DNA of 64,000 nt from Methanoregulaceae archaeon UBA467 (GTDB lineage: Archaea; Halobacteriota; Methanomicrobia; Methanomicrobiales; Methanospirillaceae). Positions within the stretch are counted from its first letter, which is position 1; each line of letters begins with the position of its first letter. The position numbers and the translations under genes were made by a program. Below, piece by piece: positions 23,520 to 31,900 of the stretch. The stretch is from NCBI GenBank assembly GCA_002503825.1, contig DASP01000004.1:1-64000 (forward strand), given 5' to 3'. The notes beneath the pieces are model-generated. The model saw only the letters and a program-made list of their open reading frames with translations, made no database searches and had not been told where the DNA came from.

Positions 23520-24052
23520 GTGACCACCATGACATCCTCGTACTGCGGACCCGAAGGAGTCAGCGTACTTTTCCTGAGTGAAAAGCCGTTGACCCGTGCC
23601 CGGCCGAATTCGCGGTCCGATTGCGACCGAATGGCCGGGAGCAGGTCTGCTTCGAACTGTTTCACCCGTGCAACGGTGGCATGTGCCCGGAATGGCCGGT
23701 TTTCCTGTGGAATTCCAAGCGGGGTAAGTGCTTTCTCAATTATTCCGGCAAGTTCGCCGCACCGGCCATCGTCAGTAACCCTGCACCAGACAACCCGGGG
23801 GCGCGACGGGTTGTTGCCAGCCAGCCCCTGCACCGAAATCTCAAAGGGTACGAAACGTATCGTTTCAAGCGCAGCCTTTATTTTCTCTTTTGACGTCTCA
23901 TCGACCTCGCCGATGAACTTCAGCGTGATATGGATGAGGGGCGGGTCGACAAGAGTCAGACGTGCCCTGCTTTTTTTCAGGTGCTCCTGTGAAGCCCTGA
24001 TATTCTCCCGGATTTCTTCAGGCAGTTCAACCGCAACAAAAAGACGGACCAT
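23513..24052 (-). CDS. thpR: RNA 2',3'-cyclic phosphodiesterase (LigT/ThpR family)
   Basis: The 179-residue protein is of the 2H phosphoesterase superfamily and opens 2',3'-cyclic phosphates at RNA ends to 2'-phosphates. Both HxTx catalytic motifs are present: HITL at residues 41-44 and HATV at 124-127. Length and the N-terminal MVRLFVAVELPEEI fit the archaeal/bacterial family. A clear ribosome-binding site (GAGGTGATTGA) precedes the ATG. It overlaps the downstream cca gene by 7 bases, and the pairing with a tRNA-end enzyme fits RNA repair or tRNA splicing. Confidence 0.93.
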   Translation of the reverse strand: MVRLFVAVELPEEIRENIRASQEHLKKSRARLTLVDPPLIHITLKFIGEVDETSKEKIKAALETIRFVPFEISVQGLAGNNPSRPRVVWCRVTDDGRCGELAGIIEKALTPLGIPQENRPFRAHATVARVKQFEADLLPAIRSQSDREFGRARVNGFSLRKSTLTPSGPQYEDVMVVTW

Positions 24053-24120
24053 TCAATCACCTCGTTTTTTCAAACCCAACCTTCAATTCATCCTCGCGTT
24101 CACATGCCATCCGGCCGGAG

Positions 24121-24133
24121 ATATATATTTAAA
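24121..24133. promoter_or_regulatory. Bidirectional TATA element between thpR and the NrdH-like gene
   Basis: ATATATATTTAAA reads as a good TATA box on both strands. On the minus strand it would give a start about 45 bases before thpR, whose leader carries a ribosome-binding site. On the plus strand it would start transcription near 24150-24158. Confidence 0.5.
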
Positions 24134-24157
24134 GAAAATCCGGTCTCCGCATATACA

Positions 24158-24250
24158 ATGACGACCGATCAACAAATATTTTTTTACAAACAGCTATTAC
24201 TGGATATTGAATATGCCGGGGGGATTTTATGGATGAAAATGAGCAGTTGA
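24158..24250 (+). CDS. Possible 30-codon leader peptide upstream of the redoxin gene
   Basis: An ATG at 24158, about 30 bases after the TATA element and so in a leaderless position, opens a 30-codon frame (beginning MTTDQQIFFYKQ, with Leu/Ile content and ending WMKMSS). It ends at a TGA overlapping the first codons of the redoxin gene in another frame. It could be a translated upstream ORF that affects the ribonucleotide reductase operon, or simply chance. There is no family match. Confidence 0.2.
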   Translation: MTTDQQIFFYKQLLLDIEYAGGILWMKMSS

Positions 24251-24498
24251 TTGTCTATACACTTGAATTTTGTCCGAATTGCGAACTTCTAAAGGAATAT
24301 CTGACCCGCAGGGGTATCCCCTACCTGGTGCGTGACCTGTCCACGGCAGAATCAATGACCGAACTCCGGGTGAACGGAGTGTTTGTCAACGAAGCCCCGG
24401 TTCTCCAGAAAGACTCAGAATTTCTGACATCGGCGGAGCTTTTCTCATCCGGTGCGGTGCAGGAAAAAGAGGTGCAGAAGCTGATCGAGGGAGCCTGA
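24229..24498 (+). CDS. NrdH/glutaredoxin-like redoxin of the class III RNR operon
   Basis: The 89-residue thioredoxin-fold protein has the redox motif CPNC at residues 15-18 (EFCPNCELLK) and a conserved cis-Pro segment (NEAPVLQ). In methanogens such a small redoxin is encoded with the third subtype of class III ribonucleotide reductase and hands it electrons from a ferredoxin-dependent disulphide reductase (shown for Methanosarcina barkeri). The ATG at 24229 is preceded by GGGGGGAT at a suitable distance. Its stop codon and the nrdD start share one base (TGATG), so the two are co-translated. The disulphide reductase is not in this window. Confidence 0.8.
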   Translation: MDENEQLIVYTLEFCPNCELLKEYLTRRGIPYLVRDLSTAESMTELRVNGVFVNEAPVLQKDSEFLTSAELFSSGAVQEKEVQKLIEGA

Positions 24499-26681
24499 TG
24501 GCGGTAAAGGACACACGGCAGACCACTCTTGAAGGTGTGTTCATATCCCCCATGCCGCCGGTGCGGACCAGCGACGGCCATATCCTCGACTGGGACAGGG
24601 ATCGTATCGTCAGCCAGATCATCGAAGAGACCCGCCTCGTCGAGACGTTCTACGGGTATGAAAGTGCGGATAGTGAAACCGCACACGATATTGCCCTGCA
24701 GGTGGAACGGCGGATCCTGTCTCTCGGCCTGCAGACGCTGAGCGGCCCGCTGATCAGGGAGATCATGAATATCACCCTTCTCGAGCACGGGATGGTCCAG
24801 TACAGGAACGTCTGCACGAGGGTCGGCACTCCCGTGTACGATGCGCATCTGATTGACGTAGGCAGGGGTTTTGAAGCAAAAGACAATGCAAACCTGCAGG
24901 AGAATGCCGAGACCTCGCACAAGAAGAAGGCCGACAAGATAAGCAAGGAGCAGTACCTCCTCCAGCTCCCCCCGCACCTCGCGGATCACCATCTCTTTGG
25001 TGACATCCACATCCACGACCTCGAGTATTTCGGGACGCGGCCGTTCTGCCAGGACTGGGACCTGCGGTATTTCTTTTATTACGGCCTGATGCCGGACGGC
25101 AACGGGACAAAGGCATCGGTGGCGGGCCCGGCAAAGCGGGCGGAAGTGGCGGTGCTGCATGCGGTAAAGGCGCTCGGGAGTGCCCAGACCAACTTTGCCG
25201 GCGGGCAGGGGTACTATAACTTCCTGACATTTCTTGCGCCCTACTTCGAGGGCATGCCATACGAGGAGATACGGCAGCTCATGCAGATGTTTGTCTACGA
25301 AATGACCCAGATGATGGTTGCCCGCGGCGGCCAGCTCGTATTTTCATCCGTGCAGCTGAGCCCCGGCGTTCCGTCCCTCTGGAAAGACAAACCCTGTGTC
25401 TACAAGGGGAAGGTCTGGGACGGCGTATCTGCGCCGGAAAGGACCTATGGCGAGTTCGAGACCGAGGTCAGGCTGCTTTTCAGGGCGCTTATGGAGGTCA
25501 TGCTTGAGGGCGATTACTGGGGAAAGCCGTTCAGCTTTCCAAAACCCGAAATCAGCATTGAACCTGAATTCATGAACGAGATGGAGGAGTTCAATGAAAA
25601 ACATCCTGAACTCCCCACGTACCAGGACCTTTACCTCCTGACGTTTGAACTCGCGTCCAAGTTCGGAACACCGTACTACGATAACCAGATCCCTGCCTAC
25701 AGGGGTGCCGGTAAAGGGATCTCGTGTTACCAGTGCTGTGCATACCAGTTCTCAACCGTCGCCGACAAAGACTCGGAGTTCGACAATAAGCTCTATTTCA
25801 GGGACGGTAAGCATTTCAGCATGGGTTCGTGGCAGGTCGTCTCGTTGAACTGCCCGCGTGCCGCATACGAGGCTGAAGGGGAGGATGCCCGTCTCTTTGC
25901 CGAACTTAAGGCCCTGATGGATGTCTGCGTCGAAGTATTCCGCATCAAGCGGCGGTGGCTTGAGCTGATCCGTGCCCACGGCAGGATGCCGTTTGCCATG
26001 CAGCGTCCGAAAGACCCGACGACAGGCGAGAGGGGGGCGGACGCGGTCGACCTCGACGGGCTTGTGTACACGATCGGGGTCGTGGGAGTCAACGAAATGG
26101 TGCAGCACCATTGCGGCACACAGCTCCATGAATCAAAGGATGCGTTCAAACTTGCGGTAAGGGCCATGACAGAGATGGAGATGTATTCGAAGGAGCTCTC
26201 CCAGCGCCACAATATGACCATCGCACTTGCCCGGACTCCGGCGGAAACGACCGGCCAGCGGTTTGCGGTATCGGATCTCCTCAACAAGCAGTACCGTGAC
26301 CATGCACGAAAGGTGATCAAGGGAGATATCGACACGGGCCTGGAAAAGCTTGGTTCAACCCGCGATCTCCCGATCTATTACACGAACGGGACCCATGTCG
26401 CCCCGGGGGCAAATATTCCGCTCTCGAAGCGCATGGAGATCGAACACGTCTTTTTCCCGATCGTGGACGGGGGAAATATATTTCATATCTGGCTCGGGGA
26501 GTCAAGGCCGGATCCACGCGGCCTGATGGACATGGCAATGAAGCTCTGCCGTACAACCCAGATCGGGTACTTTGCATTCACGCGTGACCTTACGGTGGCG
26601 CTGAAACAATTCCATGAGTATCACCCTGACAAGAAGCATATATCAGAATGGGTGACAAAAGAGACAGAGATAAAGGCCTGA
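24498..26681 (+). CDS. nrdD: Anaerobic (class III) ribonucleoside-triphosphate reductase lacking a visible glycyl-radical tail
   Basis: The 727-residue protein belongs to the NrdD family. It has an N-terminal allosteric region (LDWDRDRIVSQIIEETRL), the core segments GDIHIHDLEYF and AQTNFAGGQGYYNF, and an active-site Cys cluster CYQCC (about residue 410). NrdD reduces ribonucleotides to deoxyribonucleotides without oxygen, using a glycyl radical made by NrdG. Here the chain ends at TQIGYFAFTRDLTVAL plus 30 charged residues. The Cys-pair zinc site and the R-(V/I)-x-G-Y glycyl-radical motif that normally follow are absent, and no other frame downstream supplies them before the T-rich terminator. 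Either the radical Gly is supplied elsewhere or this copy is divergent. No nrdG is in the window. Confidence 0.85.
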   Translation: MAVKDTRQTTLEGVFISPMPPVRTSDGHILDWDRDRIVSQIIEETRLVETFYGYESADSETAHDIALQVERRILSLGLQTLSGPLIREIMNITLLEHGMVQYRNVCTRVGTPVYDAHLIDVGRGFEAKDNANLQENAETSHKKKADKISKEQYLLQLPPHLADHHLFGDIHIHDLEYFGTRPFCQDWDLRYFFYYGLMPDGNGTKASVAGPAKRAEVAVLHAVKALGSAQTNFAGGQGYYNFLTFLAPYFEGMPYEEIRQLMQMFVYEMTQMMVARGGQLVFSSVQLSPGVPSLWKDKPCVYKGKVWDGVSAPERTYGEFETEVRLLFRALMEVMLEGDYWGKPFSFPKPEISIEPEFMNEMEEFNEKHPELPTYQDLYLLTFELASKFGTPYYDNQIPAYRGAGKGISCYQCCAYQFSTVADKDSEFDNKLYFRDGKHFSMGSWQVVSLNCPRAAYEAEGEDARLFAELKALMDVCVEVFRIKRRWLELIRAHGRMPFAMQRPKDPTTGERGADAVDLDGLVYTIGVVGVNEMVQHHCGTQLHESKDAFKLAVRAMTEMEMYSKELSQRHNMTIALARTPAETTGQRFAVSDLLNKQYRDHARKVIKGDIDTGLEKLGSTRDLPIYYTNGTHVAPGANIPLSKRMEIEHVFFPIVDGGNIFHIWLGESRPDPRGLMDMAMKLCRTTQIGYFAFTRDLTVALKQFHEYHPDKKHISEWVTKETEIKA

Positions 26682-26727
26682 ATGCGTGCGGGGAATGAAA
26701 AATTCCCGGCGAAATCCACGCCCTCTC

Positions 26728-26735
26728 TTTTTTTT
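26728..26735 (+). terminator. Poly-T terminator after nrdD
   Basis: A run of eight T lies 46 bases after the nrdD stop and touches the end of the convergent gene. It suits archaeal termination of the nrd operon. Confidence 0.45.
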
Positions 26736-27156
26736 ACAGGCTTACCGGTTTATTAACGGCTTTTTTTAAGATGATATCCATCACGCCATGCCGTACCTGG
26801 TAAAAACTGTGGATCAGGTCGACCGGGTCAGGGAGATCGATCGGGGTCCGCTCGCCGTCAACCACGATATACACTATTTCCTGGTGGATTTCAGCATACG
26901 CCACTGTTGAATACCCCCGCGGGAGGTCTGCCGTGATAAAGATCCGGTCATCGGTCTCGATCAGTTCATATTCAAGCTCTTCATCGTCCCTGGTATGGAT
27001 ATTGAAGATATCCGGGTTTTCTGCGATATTCCCGGTTATGATCGTACATCCCACGAACCGTGCCGATTCACTGTCCGGCATATTGTTGATGATATCTTCA
27101 ACCAGTTTTGCAAGGTTTTTTAAGAAGTCGTCGTAGGGATTATTCTGCATGTGCAT
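26734..27156 (-). CDS. Hsp20-like (alpha-crystallin fold) protein
   Basis: The protein of about 140 residues has a divergent small heat-shock domain. DRIFITADLPRG, then a beta-strand series with TPIDLPDPVD, and a final GVMDIILKKA correspond to the ITADLPG, LP and GVLxIxLPK landmarks of Hsp20. The N-terminal part is helical and acidic. It should be a cytoplasmic chaperone-like protein, though the signature is weak. I prefer the ATG at 27156. It overlaps the 3' end of the winged-helix gene by 17 bases, so the two are translated from one message. The regulator may control this gene in response to stress, as Phr does for Hsp20 in Pyrococcus; that is inference. Confidence 0.6.
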   Translation of the reverse strand: MHMQNNPYDDFLKNLAKLVEDIINNMPDSESARFVGCTIITGNIAENPDIFNIHTRDDEELEYELIETDDRIFITADLPRGYSTVAYAEIHQEIVYIVVDGERTPIDLPDPVDLIHSFYQVRHGVMDIILKKAVNKPVSL

Positions 27157-27757
27157 CACACAACCTGTATTTCTGACCGGTCTGCTCGATTATTCGCTTC
27201 TTTTTGAGGTCTTCGAGTCGTGATCCGAGGTCATCGGCATTCAGGCTTGTCAGTTCATGGAGTTCGTCAAGCGTAAGGTCGTAATGGGCGATTGCGATGG
27301 CGAGGTCAATTTCCGTGTCATCTGATATGAGGTCCCTGCTAATCGTCAGGATCTCCTTGATCAGGACGTCGATGTCGTTATCGATATTGCTCAGATTGTG
27401 GGAGATCTCTTCCCTGATCTCCACCATTTTCCGGAGCTTCCGGAGGGACTTGCGGACCCTGATACGGGAATCGGGGACTACAAGGACTACGTTTTCCTGT
27501 TTCTGCAGCTGGACCATCACGCTGATGTCATTGGCGAGGTAGTAGTACTTTCTCCTCCGGTTGTCAAGCCGGAATGAAAGGATCTCTTCCCGTTCCATCA
27601 ACTGAAGGTGTTCTATAACGGCTTTTGGCGAGAGCATCAGCCGGTCGGAAATTTCAGTGACAAAACAGGGCTTCTGCCTGAGAAGGTCGATGATACGCCG
27701 TCGGTTTCTGTTTCCGAGTATATCAAGGAGTCTCGCGACCTCAACGTGATCAAGCAT
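27140..27757 (-). CDS. ArsR-type winged-helix transcriptional regulator
   Basis: The 205-residue protein has an N-terminal winged-helix domain (residues 5-75: ARLLDILGNRNRRRIIDLL, FVTEISDRLMLSPKAVIEHLQ, then a wing with FRLDNRRRKYYYL). A coiled region with alternating Arg/Lys and Glu follows (about 95-150), then a second HTH-like segment (DLTLDELHELTSLNADDLGSRLEDLKKKRIIE, about 160-195). This two-ended architecture is common in archaeal regulators. A TATA box on the minus strand at 27781-27792 lies about 29 bases before the ATG, so the transcript is probably leaderless. Its target is probably its own operon with the Hsp20-like gene. Confidence 0.75.
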   Translation of the reverse strand: MLDHVEVARLLDILGNRNRRRIIDLLRQKPCFVTEISDRLMLSPKAVIEHLQLMEREEILSFRLDNRRRKYYYLANDISVMVQLQKQENVVLVVPDSRIRVRKSLRKLRKMVEIREEISHNLSNIDNDIDVLIKEILTISRDLISDDTEIDLAIAIAHYDLTLDELHELTSLNADDLGSRLEDLKKKRIIEQTGQKYRLCDAHAE

Positions 27758-27923
27758 TGATTACTTTATGTTAGTCCTTTAATTATATATAGGTGTCGCG
27801 ATAGGGTTCTGTCAAGTTGTCGGCATCTGGTGAGTTAGAGAAAGTGCTTTAAAAGGTCGGCATTTAATAAAAAAAACAAATAAGATTTTTATATTTATAA
27901 ATAGATATTAATTAGGGTAAATA

Positions 27924-28424
27924 ATGTTAATCAATTGTCTGTTTTTTTGGATAATCCTGTTTATTCTCTATTGTTTTTTAAAAGTATTATTTTTAGAAGG
28001 ACTTACAGCAATTATTATAGGGGGTCTATCTGGGGCCGTTGCAGCTTGGGTATTTTCAATTGTTAGTTGGTTAAAAACCGATAAATTGGATTTAGAGAAT
28101 CACAAAAAAATAATAATCGAGGAACTTAAGTATTTAGAAAATAAAACTAAAAATATAAATATAACAAATCCATTTTCTATATTATACCCAAAAAATGGGA
28201 GATTATATGATATAAAACTCAGTTTTGTAAGATTTAAATGTGCAGAAAAATTAAGCAAAATTTATTATTGTTTATTGGAAGTTGATGAAAATATTCAATT
28301 CTATCGCTCATTACCAGCAGAAGAACAAAATGAAGCAAATTTAAAGTTTTTAGAGATTAAAATCAACGATTTATATGAAAAGATATTAAAATTCAATAAG
28401 AATTATGATCTACTTTTTAAATAA
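27924..28424 (+). CDS. Small membrane protein with coiled-coil tail, unassigned
   Basis: The 166-residue protein is encoded with strongly A/T-biased codons. Two membrane segments lie at about residues 3-25 and 27-50 (TAIIIGGLSGAVAAWVFSIV). A cytoplasmic helical domain (LDLENHKKIIIEELKYLENK, then KINDLYEKILKFNKNYDLLF) makes up the rest. I do not recognise the family. An AT-rich leader provides several TATA-like options. Two membrane helices followed by a long helical tail are seen in some mobile accessory or membrane-stress proteins, but no function can be assigned. The codon use sets it apart from all neighbouring genes. Confidence 0.55.
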   Translation: MLINCLFFWIILFILYCFLKVLFLEGLTAIIIGGLSGAVAAWVFSIVSWLKTDKLDLENHKKIIIEELKYLENKTKNINITNPFSILYPKNGRLYDIKLSFVRFKCAEKLSKIYYCLLEVDENIQFYRSLPAEEQNEANLKFLEIKINDLYEKILKFNKNYDLLFK

Positions 28425-28677
28425 CGATTAGTATCTGATTCAATCAGCGTTTGCAACAATTAGTATTATTTTTGGATGGGGGTTCAAAAGGTATCGCTTA
28501 AAAGGCGAAAAGTTCTGGTTGTACTGAGTTAATCGCAAAACCGCCCACAATTCATAAATTAAAAATATCTATCCATTTGCTTATTCAGTCTTTAATATCT
28601 TAAAATTCCTTGACAAAATTATGGATTCGCCGCAAAAAACTACCCTGTGTGTTGATTACGGGAAATATCAAAATTGT

Positions 28678-28836
28678 TCAATAACTTCTCGTATTCCATC
28701 TACATCCCCCATCAAAATTTGTACAACCCTCGTAAATTTCACAATTCTTTTTTGCCTGACGATATACTGTTGGATGTCCACATAAGGGGCATGTTCCAGC
28801 ATGTTGACCGGGCTTTGTATTGTCATTCAGTTGCAT
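28678..28836 (-). CDS. Small zinc-finger protein resembling a topoisomerase-type Cys4 motif
   Basis: The ATG at 28836 gives a 52-residue protein (a TTG at 28872 would give 64). It holds CPLCGHPTVY and, about 20 residues on, CEIYEGCTNFDGGCRW. This spacing and the phrase EGCTNFDGGC recall the C-terminal zinc fingers of topoisomerase I, which also occur as stand-alone or fused modules. It may be a complete mini-protein or the remnant of a longer gene; no flanking homologous sequence is visible. It lies in the AT-rich island. Confidence 0.4.
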   Translation of the reverse strand: MQLNDNTKPGQHAGTCPLCGHPTVYRQAKKNCEIYEGCTNFDGGCRWNTRSY

Positions 28837-28900
28837 ATGATTTAACGTATAATTCCCGTGATAAAAATGCAATAGTCATCTTCCAATTATACCTATGAAT

Positions 28901-31900
28901 TTATCTCCGGGAAAAGAGGGTCCCGGTGAGGCTCGTCAGGAATCCCTCTAGGAATGCCCCGGAACGTGACCGTGGTGTATCAGGGGAGGCGGTCGTTCCG
29001 GCAAACTGCCCGAGCGCCTCTGACTGCATCGATGAGAAACCCGACCCGCCTGATAGACGGCTGTCAGCCGGACTGATGGTGAGTCCCGTCCCCTTTTGTG
29101 CAATCAGGTCTGATGCCGGATATACCGGAGAAGTCCGGAAGGTCTGCAGTTGTTTCCCGGTTTTCAGGTTTGTGACCTGCCCGCAGTCGTTGACGTCGAT
29201 GACGATCGAGAGGACATCTCCGAACCATTCGCCGTTGTTCTTCACGAGGCGGTATTCGACGGCATAGGTGCCGGGGCTGCAGGGGGCAATCAGCGTGAAC
29301 GAGAACGTGTAGGTGTGACCCGGACTGACAAAGGTATCAGGTACGAGCGGTACAAGCACCGGGCTGAACAGTTTCGCCCCGTCATTGTAGGCGCCGAGTT
29401 CAACGTCGTCCTGGAGCCAGCCTGTGGTGCCGGTGTTGTTCACCGTCACGGTCACGGGGGTGCTGCTGCAGGCGCACATGGCAGACGGTATGCTGTTCGA
29501 GATGAATGCCGCATTCCACTGGAGCGTCGGATGGACCGGCAGGATGTACGGGTCGGGATACTCCGGCGGGACGGGCGGGTTCAGCGTGAGCGGGTGCAAG
29601 TCGACGTTTGAACCGTCGCCGGGGATATCGTAGGGAATCGTAAACCCGTTCCCGATATCGGGGTGAGTCTGCGACCAGCCGGTGCCATCCGGCGTACCCC
29701 AGTAATTCCCGCCTATGTACGAGCCGCCGATGATGTTCGAGCCCGGGAAGGGGCTGACGGACCAGTGATCCGGAATAACCTGTGCGGGTCCCGGTGCCGG
29801 TGCTTCGAGCGTGCTCGTTACGAGGGCATTCTGACTGTTATTGAAGTAGTTGTTGTAGATGGTATTGTTGCCCTCCGAATCGCTGACTATAATCCCAAAG
29901 CCGTTGTTATCGGTAATCCTGTTCCCGGTAAGGTTGTTGCTATTCGATTGATGAATGAGAATTCCGGTATACGAATTCCTGCTTGCATTATTTCCTATGA
30001 GGTTGTTATGGCTTGATTGTGTAAGATACATGCCATTGCCGATGCCGGTGCTGAATTCCCCGGCTCCGCCGTAATTAGATTTTGCAAAGTTCCCGGAAAT
30101 GTTATTATAATCCGACTGTTCGAGCCGGATGCCGTAACCGTTCCCGCCCATGGCACCGAACCCGCCGCGATTATAGGATCCAGCGTTCCCGGAAATGTTG
30201 GTATAATCCGACTGCAGGAGTGAGATTCCGTAACCATTCCCGCCGTTTCCGCCGATGCTGCCGTTTCCGCCGTAATTATAGGCTGCAGAGTTCCCGGAAA
30301 GGGTGTTATAGTCCGACAGTTGGAGCGAGATTCCGTAACCATTCCCGCCGTTTCCGCCGATGCTTCCGTTTTCGCCGTAATTAAAGTATACAGTGTTCCC
30401 GGAAAGGGTGTTAAGGTGTGACCTGTTGAGATATATTCCGTATCCGTTTCCGCCGTTTCCGCCTTCTCCGCTCCCTCCACCTGAATTAACGGATGCAGTG
30501 TTCCCGGAGAGGGTGTTATAGTCCGACTGCAGGAGCGAGATTCCGTAACCGTTTCCGCCGTTTCCTCCGTTTTCGCCAGTGCCGGTACTGCTTCCGCCGT
30601 TTCCTCCGTTATTAAAGTATACAGTGTTCACGGAAAGGCTGGTATAATTCGACTGCAGGAGCGAGATTCCGTAACCGGTTCCACCTGTACCGCCGCTGAT
30701 GCCCCGTGCGGCGCTTCCGCCTGAATTACCCGATGCAGTGTTCCCGGAAATGTTGGTATAGTCCGACAGTTGGAGCAAGATTCCGTAACCGGTTCCACCT
30801 GTACCGCCGCTGCCGGTGAAGGAATATCCGCCGCTTCCGCCGTGATTATAGGTTGCCGTGTTCCCGGAAATGGTGTTATAGTTCAATCCGTTGAGATATA
30901 TACCGTAACCATTCCCTCCGTTTCCACCGTTTCCGCTGATGGTGTCGGATGAGCCGTGTCCGCCGTGATTATAGGTTGCCGTGTTCCCGGAAATATTGGT
31001 ATAATTCGACTGCAGGAGCGAGATTCCGTACCCGTTCCCGCCGTTTCCGCCGCTGTCGAAACCGTACCCGCCGCTGCCGCCGTAATTATTGGACGCGGTG
31101 TTCCCGGAAATGTTGGTATAGTCCGACTGCAGGAGCGAGATTCCGTACCCGTTTCCTCCGTTTCCACCGCTGACGCTGAAGCTATTTGAGCCGCTGCCGC
31201 CGTAATTATTGGATGCGGTGTTCCCGGAAATGTTGGTATAGTCCGACAGCAGGAGTGAGATTCCGTAACCATTCCCTCCGATGGTGCCGCGTCCGCCGTA
31301 ATTATTGGATGCGGTGTTCCCGGAAATGTTGGTATTGTCTGACAGTAGGAGCCAGATTCCGTAACCGTTCCCGCCATTGCCTCCATTTGCTCCTGAACCC
31401 CCGTAATTCTGATTCGCGGTATTGCCGGTGACAGTGTTATCGTCCGACCCGGAAAGACGAATGCCGTATCCGGCGTTAGCGGTATCGACATTTTGTAGAT
31501 CTACATCAGTCGTCGCGTTTGCACCTTCGGCATTTGTGATGGTGAAGATACATTCCGGGCTTGTTCCGTTGGTCAGGCCACCGTAATTTTCGTCTGCGGT
31601 GTTGCCTGAAAGGTTATTCCCGTCCGATCCGGAAAGGTATATGCCATACCCGCTGTTGCCGCTGTTGACATTGAGGAAGGCAATATCCGTCGAAAGGGTT
31701 CCGCCACTGCCGGTCGCTACATTAAATATGCAGTCTGCGCCGTTTTCAAAGGTCAGGTCCCCGTAATTTCCGGTTACCCTGTTATCGGAAAGGTCGTTTC
31801 CAGACGACCCGTCGAGATAAATCCCGTGGCCGCTGCCGCCATTGGAGACGTTTTGAATGGTTATTGTAAGGTCGGAACTGCCGGCTCCGGTTGTATTCAG

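Larger units (their letters stand above)
27758..28900. other. AT-rich island
   Basis: The base composition changes visibly to A/T-rich, with long runs of A and T, in contrast to the roughly balanced composition on either side. It holds two small genes and about 250 bases (28425-28677) where nothing else is recognisable. No integrase, transposase, tRNA or terminal repeats are seen. It looks like transferred DNA or an old insertion. Confidence 0.6.

Noticed and set aside
24321..25160. Minus-strand frame of 279 codons
   Set aside because: It lies antisense to nrdD and its redoxin, which are recognised proteins.
28678..28836. Reading the small zinc-finger gene as the remnant of a topoisomerase
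   Set aside because: No other topoisomerase sequence is visible on either side, so a stand-alone mini-protein is kept as the call.
30060..31390. Regularly spaced repeats that look like a CRISPR array
   Set aside because: The repeats are degenerate, differ in length by multiples of three, and lie in one long frame as beta-helix rungs. There are no unrelated spacers.
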